Of a stretch of 33,281 nt of DNA, positions 23,491 through 31,740 are shown one piece after another. Below the pieces are notes generated by a model. That model made no database searches, had not been told where the DNA came from, and worked only from the letters and a program-made list of their open reading frames with translations. The first letter of the stretch is position 1, and every line of letters begins with the position of its first letter. A program made the translations under genes and the position numbers. Origin of the DNA: CAYGZC01 sp964354225 (GTDB taxonomy: Bacteria > Bacteroidota > Ignavibacteria > UBA10030 > SZUA-254); the NCBI GenBank assembly GCA_964354225.1, contig CAYGZC010000244.1:1-33281 (forward strand), given 5' to 3'.

Positions 23491-24495
23491 ATGTACTTAA
23501 GGATGGAAGATTTTCCTGGTGGATATCTACCACGCCTTATCATATGGCAGTTGACTCGGTTAGAAGATTTGTCAACTGACCATTCTGCTGATCTTTCTTT
23601 AAACGAATGTCTTCGGATCATCGATAGCATTACACATCTCTCGAAACCGATAGTCATATTTACCGGTCCAAAGATAACGTCCCGCCCCGACCTGTACGAG
23701 ATTGTTGGGTATGGGCATGCATTAAATCTGAAAACCATAATCGAATTAACACCTGAGGAACTTACACCCGATACGATCCAACGGTTTCGATCATTCGGAC
23801 TACGCATCTTTCGGATAGTGATGGACGATTGCATCGAGGAAGATATCGATAAAAGATTTAAACAGTCACCGAAATTTTTTAAATTGGAATCAGTAATTCA
23901 TTCCCTCAGAAAGATCGGTATGGAAATACACTTAAGTGTTATTATTACCAAACCGAATCTTAGGCAGCTAAGTTATTATCTTGACTATGCTTTCAGATGC
24001 AATGCTCAGGGTTTATACTGTCACCTCCGTTTTGATAAGAATGTTCCTGAGGTTGCAATGTGTGACAGTTTAACCCAATCGTTAGATGAATATATTGGAA
24101 ATATTTCTGAAATGAAATCACTTGTGCCAAGCGATATGTATTTCTCACCCCAGTGTATAAAATATTTTCCAATTTCGCTCGATGACTTCATTGATTTCGA
24201 CTTTTCAAGCACAGAATATCCCCGATGGGTACATAGCTGTCAGGCAGGTAAGTCGTTTACATTCATTTCTGAAACTGGGAAGGTATATGTTTGCAGCACG
24301 CGATGTAAAGAATGCGGTGATCTAAGAAAGAACGGTTACGATTTTTATAAAATTTGGGATGAGGCGGAAATTTTCAATTTCTTGCGTTCTTATTCCCGCA
24401 CATGCGTCCAAACTCGTTTGCTGTTTAAAAAGCATAACATTATCTTTACTGATAAAGATGAAATTAACAATGAAAAATTGAGGGTAGAATTATGA
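23491..24495 (+). CDS. Radical-SAM/SPASM-like protein lacking all three cluster cysteines (pseudo-radical-SAM)
   Basis: A 334-residue protein with the outline of a PqqE/NirJ-like radical SAM enzyme. PRLIIWQLTRLEDLSTDHSA (14-33) lines up with the usual WELTRxCNLxCxHC, but the three cluster cysteines become E25, T29 and S32. The next motif, normally GGEP, reads GPKI (59-62) and is followed by the usual RPDLYEIV. A SPASM-like C-terminal region survives, with C250 (SCQAGKSFTFIS), C268, C272, C275 and C305. Because the frame is open and the fold motifs hold, this looks like a maintained protein that has lost radical chemistry rather than a decayed gene. AGAGG precedes the ATG. Its stop overlaps the start of the methionine gamma-lyase-like gene (ATGA), so the two are coupled. 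A peptide-binding or chaperone-like role is inference. Confidence 0.78.
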   Translation: MYLRMEDFPGGYLPRLIIWQLTRLEDLSTDHSADLSLNECLRIIDSITHLSKPIVIFTGPKITSRPDLYEIVGYGHALNLKTIIELTPEELTPDTIQRFRSFGLRIFRIVMDDCIEEDIDKRFKQSPKFFKLESVIHSLRKIGMEIHLSVIITKPNLRQLSYYLDYAFRCNAQGLYCHLRFDKNVPEVAMCDSLTQSLDEYIGNISEMKSLVPSDMYFSPQCIKYFPISLDDFIDFDFSSTEYPRWVHSCQAGKSFTFISETGKVYVCSTRCKECGDLRKNGYDFYKIWDEAEIFNFLRSYSRTCVQTRLLFKKHNIIFTDKDEINNEKLRVEL

Positions 24496-25799
24496 AGAAG
24501 AAAAATTCTAAGTTACCGCATTCACTCGAAACCCAGCTCATCCACGGTAAGTCACTTACGAAGAAGTGGGATTTTAGCCATCATGTTGTACCACCTATAT
24601 CATCATCGTGCACATTCCGGCTCGAATCAACTAAGCGGGGTGCTTTGGGATTTGCTGAATTTGCCCACCATTCAGACGAAAAAGCAGTTGAGTCGCGAGC
24701 GCCAATCTATATCTACGACCGTCTCGGAGAACCCAATAAAGAAGTGCTTGAAGAAAATCTTGCTGCCGCCGAGAGGGGAGATATAGCCGTTACATTTTGC
24801 ACCGGTATGGCTGCGGTTGCTGCTGCATTTGGTGCGGTTACCGGTAACAGTGATGAGATTATCGCGCATAATATTTTGTATGGCTGTACATACTCACTAC
24901 TTACGAACTGGTATCCGCGATATAATATAACAACTAAGTTTATCGACATGAAAGTAACTGCCAACATCACGAAAAATATTACACCACACACGCGTGTTGT
25001 TTACTTCGAGACACCTGTAAACCCAACGCTTGAGCTGATCGATATCGAAGCGGTTGTCAGCGTTGTGAGAAAAGTAAATAGAAACAGACCTAAGCAGAGG
25101 AAGATTTACACCATTATCGACAACACATTCGCGAGTCCGTATTGCCAAAGACCTCTTGAGCTTGGTGTGGATTTTGTCATCGCATCTCTGACGAAAAATA
25201 TCTGTGGCTTCGGAACGGACATGGGTGGTGTGGTAATTGGACCGAAGTGGAGTTACGACATTCTCTTGTTGTATCGTAAAGATTTCGGTGGAGCGCTTGC
25301 GGCAAAAAGCGCATGGCCCCTTTTAGTCTATGGATTGCCAAGTTTGTCGGTTCGTATGCGTCAGCAGATGATAAGCGCACATGCAATTGCTACATTTCTA
25401 GAGAGTGATCCGCGTGTTGAGCTTGTAAGTTATCCCGGACTGAAATCATTTCCTCAATACGATCTTGCCCGCAGGCAGATGCGCGATTATGATGGCAAGT
25501 TTGCACCGGGAAGTCTTTTATATTTCACATTGAAAGGCAAAACACCCAAAGCGCGCCATGATAGAGGTGCAAAGTTTATCAACTATATTGCTAAGAACGC
25601 TTACTCGATTACGCTTGCTGTTAGTCTCGGTCATATTCGAACATTGATTGAGCATCCCAGCTCGATGACGCACTCAGCTATACCTATTGAAGAGCAAGTC
25701 AATTGCGGTCTCGATCCAGGTGGAATACGCCTCTCAATTGGATTAGAGAAGCCAGCCGATATCATACGCGATCTGGCGAAATCATTAGATAGATTGTAG
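24492..25799 (+). CDS. Trans-sulfuration family PLP enzyme, methionine gamma-lyase-like
   Basis: A 435-residue PLP enzyme. The Schiff-base lysine is K235 in ASLTKNICGFG, D210 in IIDNTFASPYC binds the cofactor nitrogen, and the tyrosine of NILYGCTYSLL is followed by C132, the cysteine typical of methionine gamma-lyases. Such enzymes split methionine to methanethiol, ammonia and 2-oxobutyrate. O-acetylhomoserine sulfhydrylase is a possible alternative. Differences from the common type are an insertion near residues 55-70, YIYDRLGEPN instead of YTRxxNPT, and GFGTDMGG instead of GHSDxxGG. The protein is about 35 residues longer than usual. The start overlaps the previous gene by four bases. If it yields 2-oxobutyrate, the 2-oxoacid:ferredoxin oxidoreductase 1.4 kb upstream could turn that to propionyl-CoA (inference). 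Confidence 0.88.
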   Translation: MKKKNSKLPHSLETQLIHGKSLTKKWDFSHHVVPPISSSCTFRLESTKRGALGFAEFAHHSDEKAVESRAPIYIYDRLGEPNKEVLEENLAAAERGDIAVTFCTGMAAVAAAFGAVTGNSDEIIAHNILYGCTYSLLTNWYPRYNITTKFIDMKVTANITKNITPHTRVVYFETPVNPTLELIDIEAVVSVVRKVNRNRPKQRKIYTIIDNTFASPYCQRPLELGVDFVIASLTKNICGFGTDMGGVVIGPKWSYDILLLYRKDFGGALAAKSAWPLLVYGLPSLSVRMRQQMISAHAIATFLESDPRVELVSYPGLKSFPQYDLARRQMRDYDGKFAPGSLLYFTLKGKTPKARHDRGAKFINYIAKNAYSITLAVSLGHIRTLIEHPSSMTHSAIPIEEQVNCGLDPGGIRLSIGLEKPADIIRDLAKSLDRL

Positions 25800-25892
25800 G
25801 AAAAGATTAACAATCTTCAGATTGCAAATAGGATCTCTTACGTTCAGCACCTTTCCATAGTTAAATATCAATCATGAAATGTATTAAATATC

Positions 25893-26345
25893 ATGACAAC
25901 CCAAAATTCAATTGACGATTTTCTTACACAAAAGAAATTAACTTTAATAGGTATCTCCCGCAGCGGGAAGAAATTTGGAAATATGATCTTCAAAGAACTC
26001 AAGTCAAAAGGTTACAAGATCTTTCCAATCAATCCAAATGTTGAAAACATCCAGGGTGAGCGCTGTTATCCGTCGCTAAAAGCGCTACCGGAGCAGGTCG
26101 GTGGTGTTATCGTCGTTGTTCCGCCGGTTCAAACTGAAAAGGTAGTGCACGATATTGCATCCGCTGGAATTAAGCAGGTTTGGATGCAGCAAGGATCCGA
26201 GTCGAAGTCGGCGATTCAATTTTGTAAAGAAAATGGGATCAGCGTCGTAGAAGGCGAGTGCATCCTTATGTTTGTCAAGCCAGTCAAATTATTTCATCGC
26301 ATGCATCGAGGGATTTGGAAACTTTTAGGCAAGTATCCAAAGTAG
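25893..26345 (+). CDS. CoA-binding domain protein (YccU-like)
   Basis: A 150-residue single-domain protein of the CoA_binding_2 type, a Rossmann-like fold also found in acyl-CoA synthetases. Visible are the glycine turn LIGISRSGKKFGNMIFKELK after the first strand, then YKIFPINPNVENIQGERCYP and VIVVVPPVQTEKVV with the usual spacing, and WMQQGSES near residue 105. Residue 119-125 region reads GISVVEG before the conserved ECILMFV. The family's role is not established. The N-terminal start at 25893 has no strong SD. It follows the methionine gamma-lyase-like gene by 93 bases on the same strand. Confidence 0.88.
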   Translation: MTTQNSIDDFLTQKKLTLIGISRSGKKFGNMIFKELKSKGYKIFPINPNVENIQGERCYPSLKALPEQVGGVIVVVPPVQTEKVVHDIASAGIKQVWMQQGSESKSAIQFCKENGISVVEGECILMFVKPVKLFHRMHRGIWKLLGKYPK

Positions 26346-26492
26346 CATATTTAAGATGTTTTTACATTAAAAGACCTTATTTAACTTTTCGCTTGCTATT
26401 ATCATAGAATCCAAATATCTTTAACCAAATAGATAATCTCTTCAAATTCAATTTCAAAGATCAGAATATGAAACTCATGAAGAGAGGATAGC

Positions 26493-27749
26493 ATGATAAC
26501 AAATAATATTATCAATCATAGAGAGTTGTACCGTCTACCGTGGAATCTTTCCGATAATGCTATCTCGTGGCTCGAGCCGACATCGGTGTGTAATCTTGCA
26601 TGCGATGGCTGCTACAGAGAAAACGTGAAAGACAGCCACAAATCGTTAGATGAGATTCGTCGGGAGATTGAATTATTTGATAAGCTGAGAAATGCAGACG
26701 GAATCTCAATCGCCGGCGGAGACCCGCTGTTACATCCGGATATTGTTGAGATCGTCCGAATGATTCACGAGATGGGCATCAAGCCGATTGTAAATACAAA
26801 TGGCAGCACACTTACGATAGATCTTTTACGTGAGTTGAAAAAAGCCGGCGTATATGGTTTTACTTTCCATGTCGATAGCAAACAGGGACGGCCGAAATGG
26901 AAAAATAAAAATGAAATAGAATTGAATGAGCTTCGTTTGCAATATGCTAAGATGCTCGCAGAAGTCGGCAATATCTCCTGCGCCTTTAACTCCACTGTTT
27001 ATGAAGACACACTTCAATATGTTCCTGAGCTGGTTGATTGGGCTGCCAAGCATATTAACATCATCCAGGTGATGGTGTTTATACTTTACCGTCAAGCGGT
27101 ACCCAAGTTACCATTTGATTGGTATGCAGGTGCGACGAAAGTTGATATGAATGCACTCGTTTATTCCGACACAGGTGCAAGAAAGGTCGATTTAAAATCA
27201 CCAGAAGTTGTTGCTGAGATTAGAAAACGGTTTTCTGATTTTACTCCATGCGCTTACTTAAATGGAACAGAGAAACCGGATCATTTCAAATGGCTTCTTA
27301 CCGGACGTGTTGGGACAAAAGAACGAATCTATGGATACGTCGGTCCGAAGTTTATGGAAATTATGCAAACGATGCATCATATCGGTACAGGTAAGTATTT
27401 GGCTTATGAGAAACCGAGCTTGACGCGGAAGGGCAGATCGATGATGCTGCTATCACCGCTTGATAAAGGAATCCGTTCAATTGTCAAAAAATATTTCTCA
27501 TCCGTTTTAACAAATCCACTTCGATTATTTAAAGGTCTTCATTACCAATCGGTTATGATTATTCAGCCGGTTGATTTTTTAGAGAACGGCTCACAAAGCA
27601 TGTGTGATGGCTGTCCGGATATGACCGTTTGGAACGGTGAGCTTGTTTGGTCGTGCCGACTTGAAGAGTTGAAGCACTTTGGCTGTTGGGTGCGAACTGT
27701 TCCAATGGATGGGATTTGCAATCTTAATGCTAAAGTGAATAAAGGATGA
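26493..27749 (+). CDS. Radical SAM protein, function unknown
   Basis: A 418-residue enzyme with an intact 4Fe-4S/SAM site: C33, C37 and C40 in CNLACDGC. The SAM-binding GGDP sits at 75-78 and the NTNGSTL strand follows. A long middle section (about 190-330) carries a helical, partly basic insert. The C-terminus has an extra cysteine set (MCDGCPDMTVWNGELVWSCR and later single cysteines to C409) that may hold a second cluster, in a SPASM-like fashion. I cannot name the reaction. AGAGGA precedes the ATG. A terminator follows, so it ends this transcription unit. It is the active-site-intact counterpart of the cysteine-less protein at 23491-24495, but the two are not obviously close paralogs. Confidence 0.87.
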   Translation: MITNNIINHRELYRLPWNLSDNAISWLEPTSVCNLACDGCYRENVKDSHKSLDEIRREIELFDKLRNADGISIAGGDPLLHPDIVEIVRMIHEMGIKPIVNTNGSTLTIDLLRELKKAGVYGFTFHVDSKQGRPKWKNKNEIELNELRLQYAKMLAEVGNISCAFNSTVYEDTLQYVPELVDWAAKHINIIQVMVFILYRQAVPKLPFDWYAGATKVDMNALVYSDTGARKVDLKSPEVVAEIRKRFSDFTPCAYLNGTEKPDHFKWLLTGRVGTKERIYGYVGPKFMEIMQTMHHIGTGKYLAYEKPSLTRKGRSMMLLSPLDKGIRSIVKKYFSSVLTNPLRLFKGLHYQSVMIIQPVDFLENGSQSMCDGCPDMTVWNGELVWSCRLEELKHFGCWVRTVPMDGICNLNAKVNKG

Positions 27750-27812
27750 CTATTTAGTTTTCCTTGCTTCCATCCTATTTTTTCTGTAAATTTATATCGT
27801 TTTTAAAGTATT

Positions 27813-27857
27813 ACGCCGATCCCGCTCTCGCTGAATTTGGACGGGATGGCGTTTTTT
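27813..27857 (+). terminator. Terminator after the radical SAM gene
   Basis: Stem ACGCCgATCCCG (27813-27824) against CGGGATGGCGT (27842-27852), eleven pairs with one bulged G and a 17-base loop, followed by TTTTTT. It ends 38 bases before ffh. Confidence 0.8.
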
Positions 27858-27894
27858 ATCTCGTTCTTGCAGTTTTTTACTATCTTCCATTATA

Positions 27895-29220
27895 ATGTTT
27901 GAAGAGTTAACCCAAAAATTAGAAACGGTATTCAAAAAACTTCGTGGACAGGGAAAGATCACCGAAGTGAACATTAGCGAATCGCTGCGCGAAGTACGCC
28001 GCGTTTTACTTGATGCCGATGTTAACTATAAGGTCGTCAAACAGTTCATCGATGACGTTCAGAAGCGGTCGGTGGGACAGGAAGTTCTGACGAGTTTAAC
28101 ACCGGGTCAGCTTATCGTAAAAATCATATACGATGAGTTAGTAAAACTGATGGGCACGATAAATTCGGAGATAAAATTTTCCACCTCTCCTCCAACCGTT
28201 ATGATGGTTGCCGGATTGCAGGGTTCAGGCAAGACTACATTCTGCGCAAAGCTTGCAAATCATCTTAAGAGCAAGGGACGTTTTCCGATACTCGTTGCAG
28301 CCGATGTGCATCGACCAGCGGCAATTGATCAGCTTGAGATGTTAGGAAAGCAGATCCAGATACCTGTTATTGCTGAGCGTGGTAAAGGTGCTGTTGAAAT
28401 CGCAGAGGATTGCATTGAGAAAGCACGGAAAGCGGCGCGTGATGTTGTTATCATAGACACCGCCGGACGTTTACATGTTGATGAAGAGATGATGCGCGAG
28501 GTTGAGACTATTAAGGAAAGAGTTAATCCGCACGAAATTCTTTTTGTTGTTGATTCGATGACAGGTCAGGATGCTGTGAACACTGCGAAAGTATTTCATG
28601 ATAGATTGAATTTCGATGGCGTTGTGCTCACCAAACTCGATGGGGATACTCGTGGCGGTGCAGCAATTTCCATTCGCGCAGTTGTGAGCAAGCCGATTAA
28701 GTTTGTCAGTGTTGGTGAAAAACTCGATGCTCTTGAAGTATTTCATCCCGACCGAATGGCGACGCGTATTTTGGGCATGGGTGATATTGTCACTTTCGTA
28801 GAGAAAGCGCAAGAGCAGTTCGATGAGCAAAAAGCGCTTAAGCTTGAAGAGAAACTAAGAAAATCGCAATTTACGTTTGAGGATTTTTTAGATCAGCTTC
28901 GCGAAATAAAAAAAATGGGTTCGATGCAACAAATACTTAGTATGATCCCCGGTGTAAACCGTTTGCCGATGAATGCTGCTGTCGATGATAAATCGCTTGT
29001 TCGTATCGAAGCAATCATTCAATCGATGACTAAAGAGGAGAGGCAGAAACCCAACATCATCAATGGTACTCGTCGTCGGCGTATAGCTGTGGGAAGTGGG
29101 ACATCGATTCAGGAAGTAAATAAGATTCTCAAACAATTTGGAGAAATGCAGAAAATGATGAAGACATTCTCCAAAGGTAAAATGCCAAAGATGTTTCAAG
29201 GCATGAAATTAGCAAACTAA
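27895..29220 (+). CDS. ffh: Signal recognition particle GTPase
   Basis: Binds signal sequences of nascent membrane proteins and 4.5S RNA, and targets ribosomes to FtsY. The 441 residues contain the N domain (1-85), the G domain with GLQGSGKTT (107-115), DTAGR (188-192) and TKLDGDTRGG (245-254), and the M domain (about 325-441), rich in Met and Lys, with the RNA-binding helix-turn segment around NGTRRRRIAVGSGTSIQEV. It is first of a plus-strand block ffh-rpsP-khpA-rimM-trmD-rplS, a common bacterial arrangement. No strong SD stands before the ATG. Confidence 0.98.
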   Translation: MFEELTQKLETVFKKLRGQGKITEVNISESLREVRRVLLDADVNYKVVKQFIDDVQKRSVGQEVLTSLTPGQLIVKIIYDELVKLMGTINSEIKFSTSPPTVMMVAGLQGSGKTTFCAKLANHLKSKGRFPILVAADVHRPAAIDQLEMLGKQIQIPVIAERGKGAVEIAEDCIEKARKAARDVVIIDTAGRLHVDEEMMREVETIKERVNPHEILFVVDSMTGQDAVNTAKVFHDRLNFDGVVLTKLDGDTRGGAAISIRAVVSKPIKFVSVGEKLDALEVFHPDRMATRILGMGDIVTFVEKAQEQFDEQKALKLEEKLRKSQFTFEDFLDQLREIKKMGSMQQILSMIPGVNRLPMNAAVDDKSLVRIEAIIQSMTKEERQKPNIINGTRRRRIAVGSGTSIQEVNKILKQFGEMQKMMKTFSKGKMPKMFQGMKLAN

Positions 29221-29263
29221 GAAATCTACAAAGCATAGTAAATCTATAAAAGGAGTAGTTAAT

Positions 29264-29719
29264 TTGGTAAAAATAAGATTGCGCCGGATAGGAAAAAAGA
29301 AGCAGCCGATATATAAAATTATTGTTGCTGATTCTCAAACTGCGCGCAGTGGGAAAATTCTCGAAGCCATCGGACAGTATAATCCACTTGTAAATCCGAT
29401 AGGCATTGAAGTGAATGAAACTCGGTTGTTTGCATGGCTGAAACGTGGTGCACAACCGACCGACACAGTGCGTAGTCTTTTGCAGCGTGAGGGACTCTTG
29501 TTAAAGTGGCGACTTATAAAAAAAGGCGCTGATGATGCTACGATTGCCGCAGAGATGGAGACATGGCAAGCATTACAAGCAGAAAAACTGAGTCGCGAGT
29601 CGGAGCGGAAAGCTCGACGTAAAGCTGCAAAGAAGGGAAAGAGAGCAGCTGAAGCTGTACCAGCACAGCCAGCCGCACCGGTGGCACCCGCTGAACCCAC
29701 CGCAGCACCAACTGCTTAA
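29264..29719 (+). CDS. rpsP: 30S ribosomal protein S16
   Basis: A structural protein of the small ribosomal subunit. The family core covers residues 1 to about 80 (VKIRLRRIGKKKQPIYKIIV then ADSQTARSGKILEAIGQYNP). The start is TTG at 29264, set by AAGGAG eight bases upstream and by the fixed N-terminus; no ATG lies nearby in frame. After about residue 90 the protein has a long extension, first Lys/Arg-rich, then Ala/Pro-rich, giving 151 residues against 80-90 in E. coli. Such tails occur in other lineages and probably contact rRNA. It lies 43 bases after ffh. Confidence 0.97.
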   Translation: MVKIRLRRIGKKKQPIYKIIVADSQTARSGKILEAIGQYNPLVNPIGIEVNETRLFAWLKRGAQPTDTVRSLLQREGLLLKWRLIKKGADDATIAAEMETWQALQAEKLSRESERKARRKAAKKGKRAAEAVPAQPAAPVAPAEPTAAPTA

Positions 29720-29865
29720 AGGAAAAAGGGTTTTTTCATTGTTCACTAACTCATAACTGAAACCATTCCGCAAGCGTCGGTATGGGGAATCTCGCAGATA
29801 CGATTACGAATTGTGATGTTACTTCGTGGAGATTCGATGGTGAAAATAGTACGAATGGAGGAAGC

Positions 29866-30096
29866 ATGAAAGAATTCATAGAATACATTGCCAAGCAACT
29901 TGTCGATCAACCCGAAAACGTAGTCATCGAGAAAGAAACAAAAGATGAGATGCTTGTTTTAAAATTGAAAGTTGCCCAGCCAGATATAGGGAAGGTTATT
30001 GGCAAGAGGGGTAGAACAGCTTTCGCTTTGCGTACACTTGTTGCTGCAGTAGGTAAAAAATCGGGGAAGAAAGTTGCCCTCGAAATTGTTGATTGA
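29866..30096 (+). CDS. khpA: KH-domain RNA-binding protein
   Basis: A 76-residue single KH domain. The RNA-binding GXXG loop is GKRG at 46-49 in IGKVIGKRGRTAFALRTLV. KhpA proteins bind many RNAs with partner KhpB and are usually encoded, as here, between rpsP and rimM. An ATG at 29782 would add 28 residues, but GGAGGA directly before 29866 and the family length support the shorter form. The 84 bases between them code for nothing I recognise. Confidence 0.95.
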   Translation: MKEFIEYIAKQLVDQPENVVIEKETKDEMLVLKLKVAQPDIGKVIGKRGRTAFALRTLVAAVGKKSGKKVALEIVD

Positions 30097-30182
30097 ATTA
30101 GCTTCAACATATTGAAATCATTTTGCCTGCTCTCGAAAACAAGTAAAATATTGAAGATACGAATTCCGATAACGGTGAAATA

Positions 30183-30692
30183 GTGAACCTTTACATTGTT
30201 GGAAAAATTATCGGTTGTTCAGGCGTTAAAGGATATGTAAAGGTTCAGCCGAGCACACAAACTATAGGTCGCCTGAAACAGCTCCATCATATTTTTATTG
30301 GAGCTTCGACCAATGCCGTGGTTGCTGAAACTCTCGACGATATCGTAATTGATCGTGAGCCGATATTAATGAAATTTCACACGATCGGTGATAGAACATC
30401 GGCAGAAAAAATAATTGGCAAGTTCATCTTTATTGAAGAAAAAGAGCTCGATCATCCTTCAAAAGGATCACACTTCATTCACGATATTATAGGATGCACG
30501 GTGTGGTTGGAAGAAGGATCGCTGTTCGGTACAGTCGAAGATGTTTTAAAACTCCCAGCCCAGGATGTGTGGGTAATTAAAAAGATGGGAAAAAGTCACC
30601 TGATTCCGGCGGTGAAAGATTTTATTAAAGAAGTTGATATTAAAAATCGCAAGATTATTATTGCAACAATTGAAGGACTGATTGAAGAGTAG
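30183..30692 (+). CDS. rimM: 16S rRNA processing factor RimM
   Basis: Assists maturation of the 30S head around S19. The 169 residues include the RimM N-terminal domain (1-90; VGKIIGCSGVKGYVKVQP at 5-22) and the PRC-barrel domain (about 95-169; IIGCTVWLEEGSLFGTVEDV). It starts at GTG (30183), where the family N-terminus begins. Its stop lies seven bases before the trmD start, in the usual rimM-trmD order. Confidence 0.95.
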   Translation: MNLYIVGKIIGCSGVKGYVKVQPSTQTIGRLKQLHHIFIGASTNAVVAETLDDIVIDREPILMKFHTIGDRTSAEKIIGKFIFIEEKELDHPSKGSHFIHDIIGCTVWLEEGSLFGTVEDVLKLPAQDVWVIKKMGKSHLIPAVKDFIKEVDIKNRKIIIATIEGLIEE

Positions 30693-30699
30693 TGTACAT

Positions 30700-31374
30700 A
30701 TGCAGATCGACATTGTTACCGGACTTCCTAAATTGCTTCGTAGTCCTCTCAACGATAGTATCATACGGCAGGCGAAGAAGAAGAAGTTGGTTTCAATTCG
30801 TGTGCACGATCTGCGCAAATATACACGCGATAAACATAAGACAATAGATGATACACCCTATGGCGGCGGTGCAGGGATGGTTCTTAAACCCGAACCGATC
30901 TTCGAGTGTATCGAATCACTTCAGAAAAAACGTCGGTATGACGAAGTGATTTACATGACGGCTGATGGCGAGCTTTTTAATCAGAAAATTGCCAATCAGT
31001 TATCGTTGAAAAAGAATTTATTATTGCTATGCGGACACTACAAAGGCATAGATGAGCGTGTCAGGCAAAAACTTATTACTAAAGAAATATCAATCGGTGA
31101 TTATGTACTGACGGGCGGTGAGCTTGCCGCTCTCGTTGTTGTTGACGCATTAGTGAGATTGATCCCCGGTGTTTTAGGTGATAGTGAATCGATGCTGACT
31201 GATTCGTTTCAGGAAAATTTACTGGATTGCCCATATTATACAAAGCCGAAAGTATATCAGGGTGTGCAAGTGCCGGAAGTTTTGCTATCCGGGGATCATA
31301 AAAAGATAGAGATATGGCGTCAGGCACAGCGTGTTGAACGGACAAAATATCGCCGTAAGAATTTATTATCATAA
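30700..31374 (+). CDS. trmD: tRNA (guanine37-N1)-methyltransferase
   Basis: Methylates G37 next to the anticodon with S-adenosylmethionine, preventing frameshifts. The 224 residues hold the trefoil-knot SAM site: LLLLCGHYKGIDERV and ISIGDYVLTGGELAAL. DDTPYGGGAGMVLKPEP in the N-terminal half and the C-terminal VPEVLLSGDHKKIEIWR are family marks. The ATG at 30700 fits the family; an in-frame TTG six codons upstream lies inside rimM and was not used. It is followed by rplS after 17 bases. Confidence 0.97.
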   Translation: MQIDIVTGLPKLLRSPLNDSIIRQAKKKKLVSIRVHDLRKYTRDKHKTIDDTPYGGGAGMVLKPEPIFECIESLQKKRRYDEVIYMTADGELFNQKIANQLSLKKNLLLLCGHYKGIDERVRQKLITKEISIGDYVLTGGELAALVVVDALVRLIPGVLGDSESMLTDSFQENLLDCPYYTKPKVYQGVQVPEVLLSGDHKKIEIWRQAQRVERTKYRRKNLLS

Positions 31375-31391
31375 TATCAAGGAGAAATACA

Positions 31392-31736
31392 ATGGAAAAA
31401 ATGAGGTTAGTTGAAGCAATGCAGATGAAAACAGATATCCTGCAATTCAGGGCGGGTGATACTGTTAATGTTCATGTTCGTGTCATCGAAGGTGATAAAG
31501 AGCGAATTCAGCAATTTCAAGGTGTCGTTATTGGTCGGCATGGTGATGGATTACGTGCAACGTTCACTGTTCGAAAGATTTCTAACGGTGTTGGTGTCGA
31601 GCGTATCTTCCCGCTGCACTCACCCCGTGTTGCGAAAATTGAAATGGTAAAAGAAGGCAGGGTACGGCGAGCAAAGATGTACTACCTACGTGGATTAGCT
31701 GCCAAACAGATTCGCCAGAAAACTTCTGCCGATTAG
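31392..31736 (+). CDS. rplS: 50S ribosomal protein L19
   Basis: A large-subunit protein at the 30S/50S interface. The 114 residues match the family, with FRAGDTVNVHVRVIEGDKER, the FQGVVIGRHGDG turn and the C-terminal RRAKMYYLRGLAAK all conserved. GGAG precedes the ATG. It closes the ribosomal block; an MqnA-family gene starts four bases after its stop and is probably cotranscribed. Confidence 0.98.
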   Translation: MEKMRLVEAMQMKTDILQFRAGDTVNVHVRVIEGDKERIQQFQGVVIGRHGDGLRATFTVRKISNGVGVERIFPLHSPRVAKIEMVKEGRVRRAKMYYLRGLAAKQIRQKTSAD

Positions 31737-31740
31737 ATTC

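Noticed and set aside
29782..29865. In-frame 28-residue N-terminal extension of KhpA
   Set aside because: GGAGGA stands directly before the ATG at 29866 and the family is about 76 residues; the extension matches nothing.
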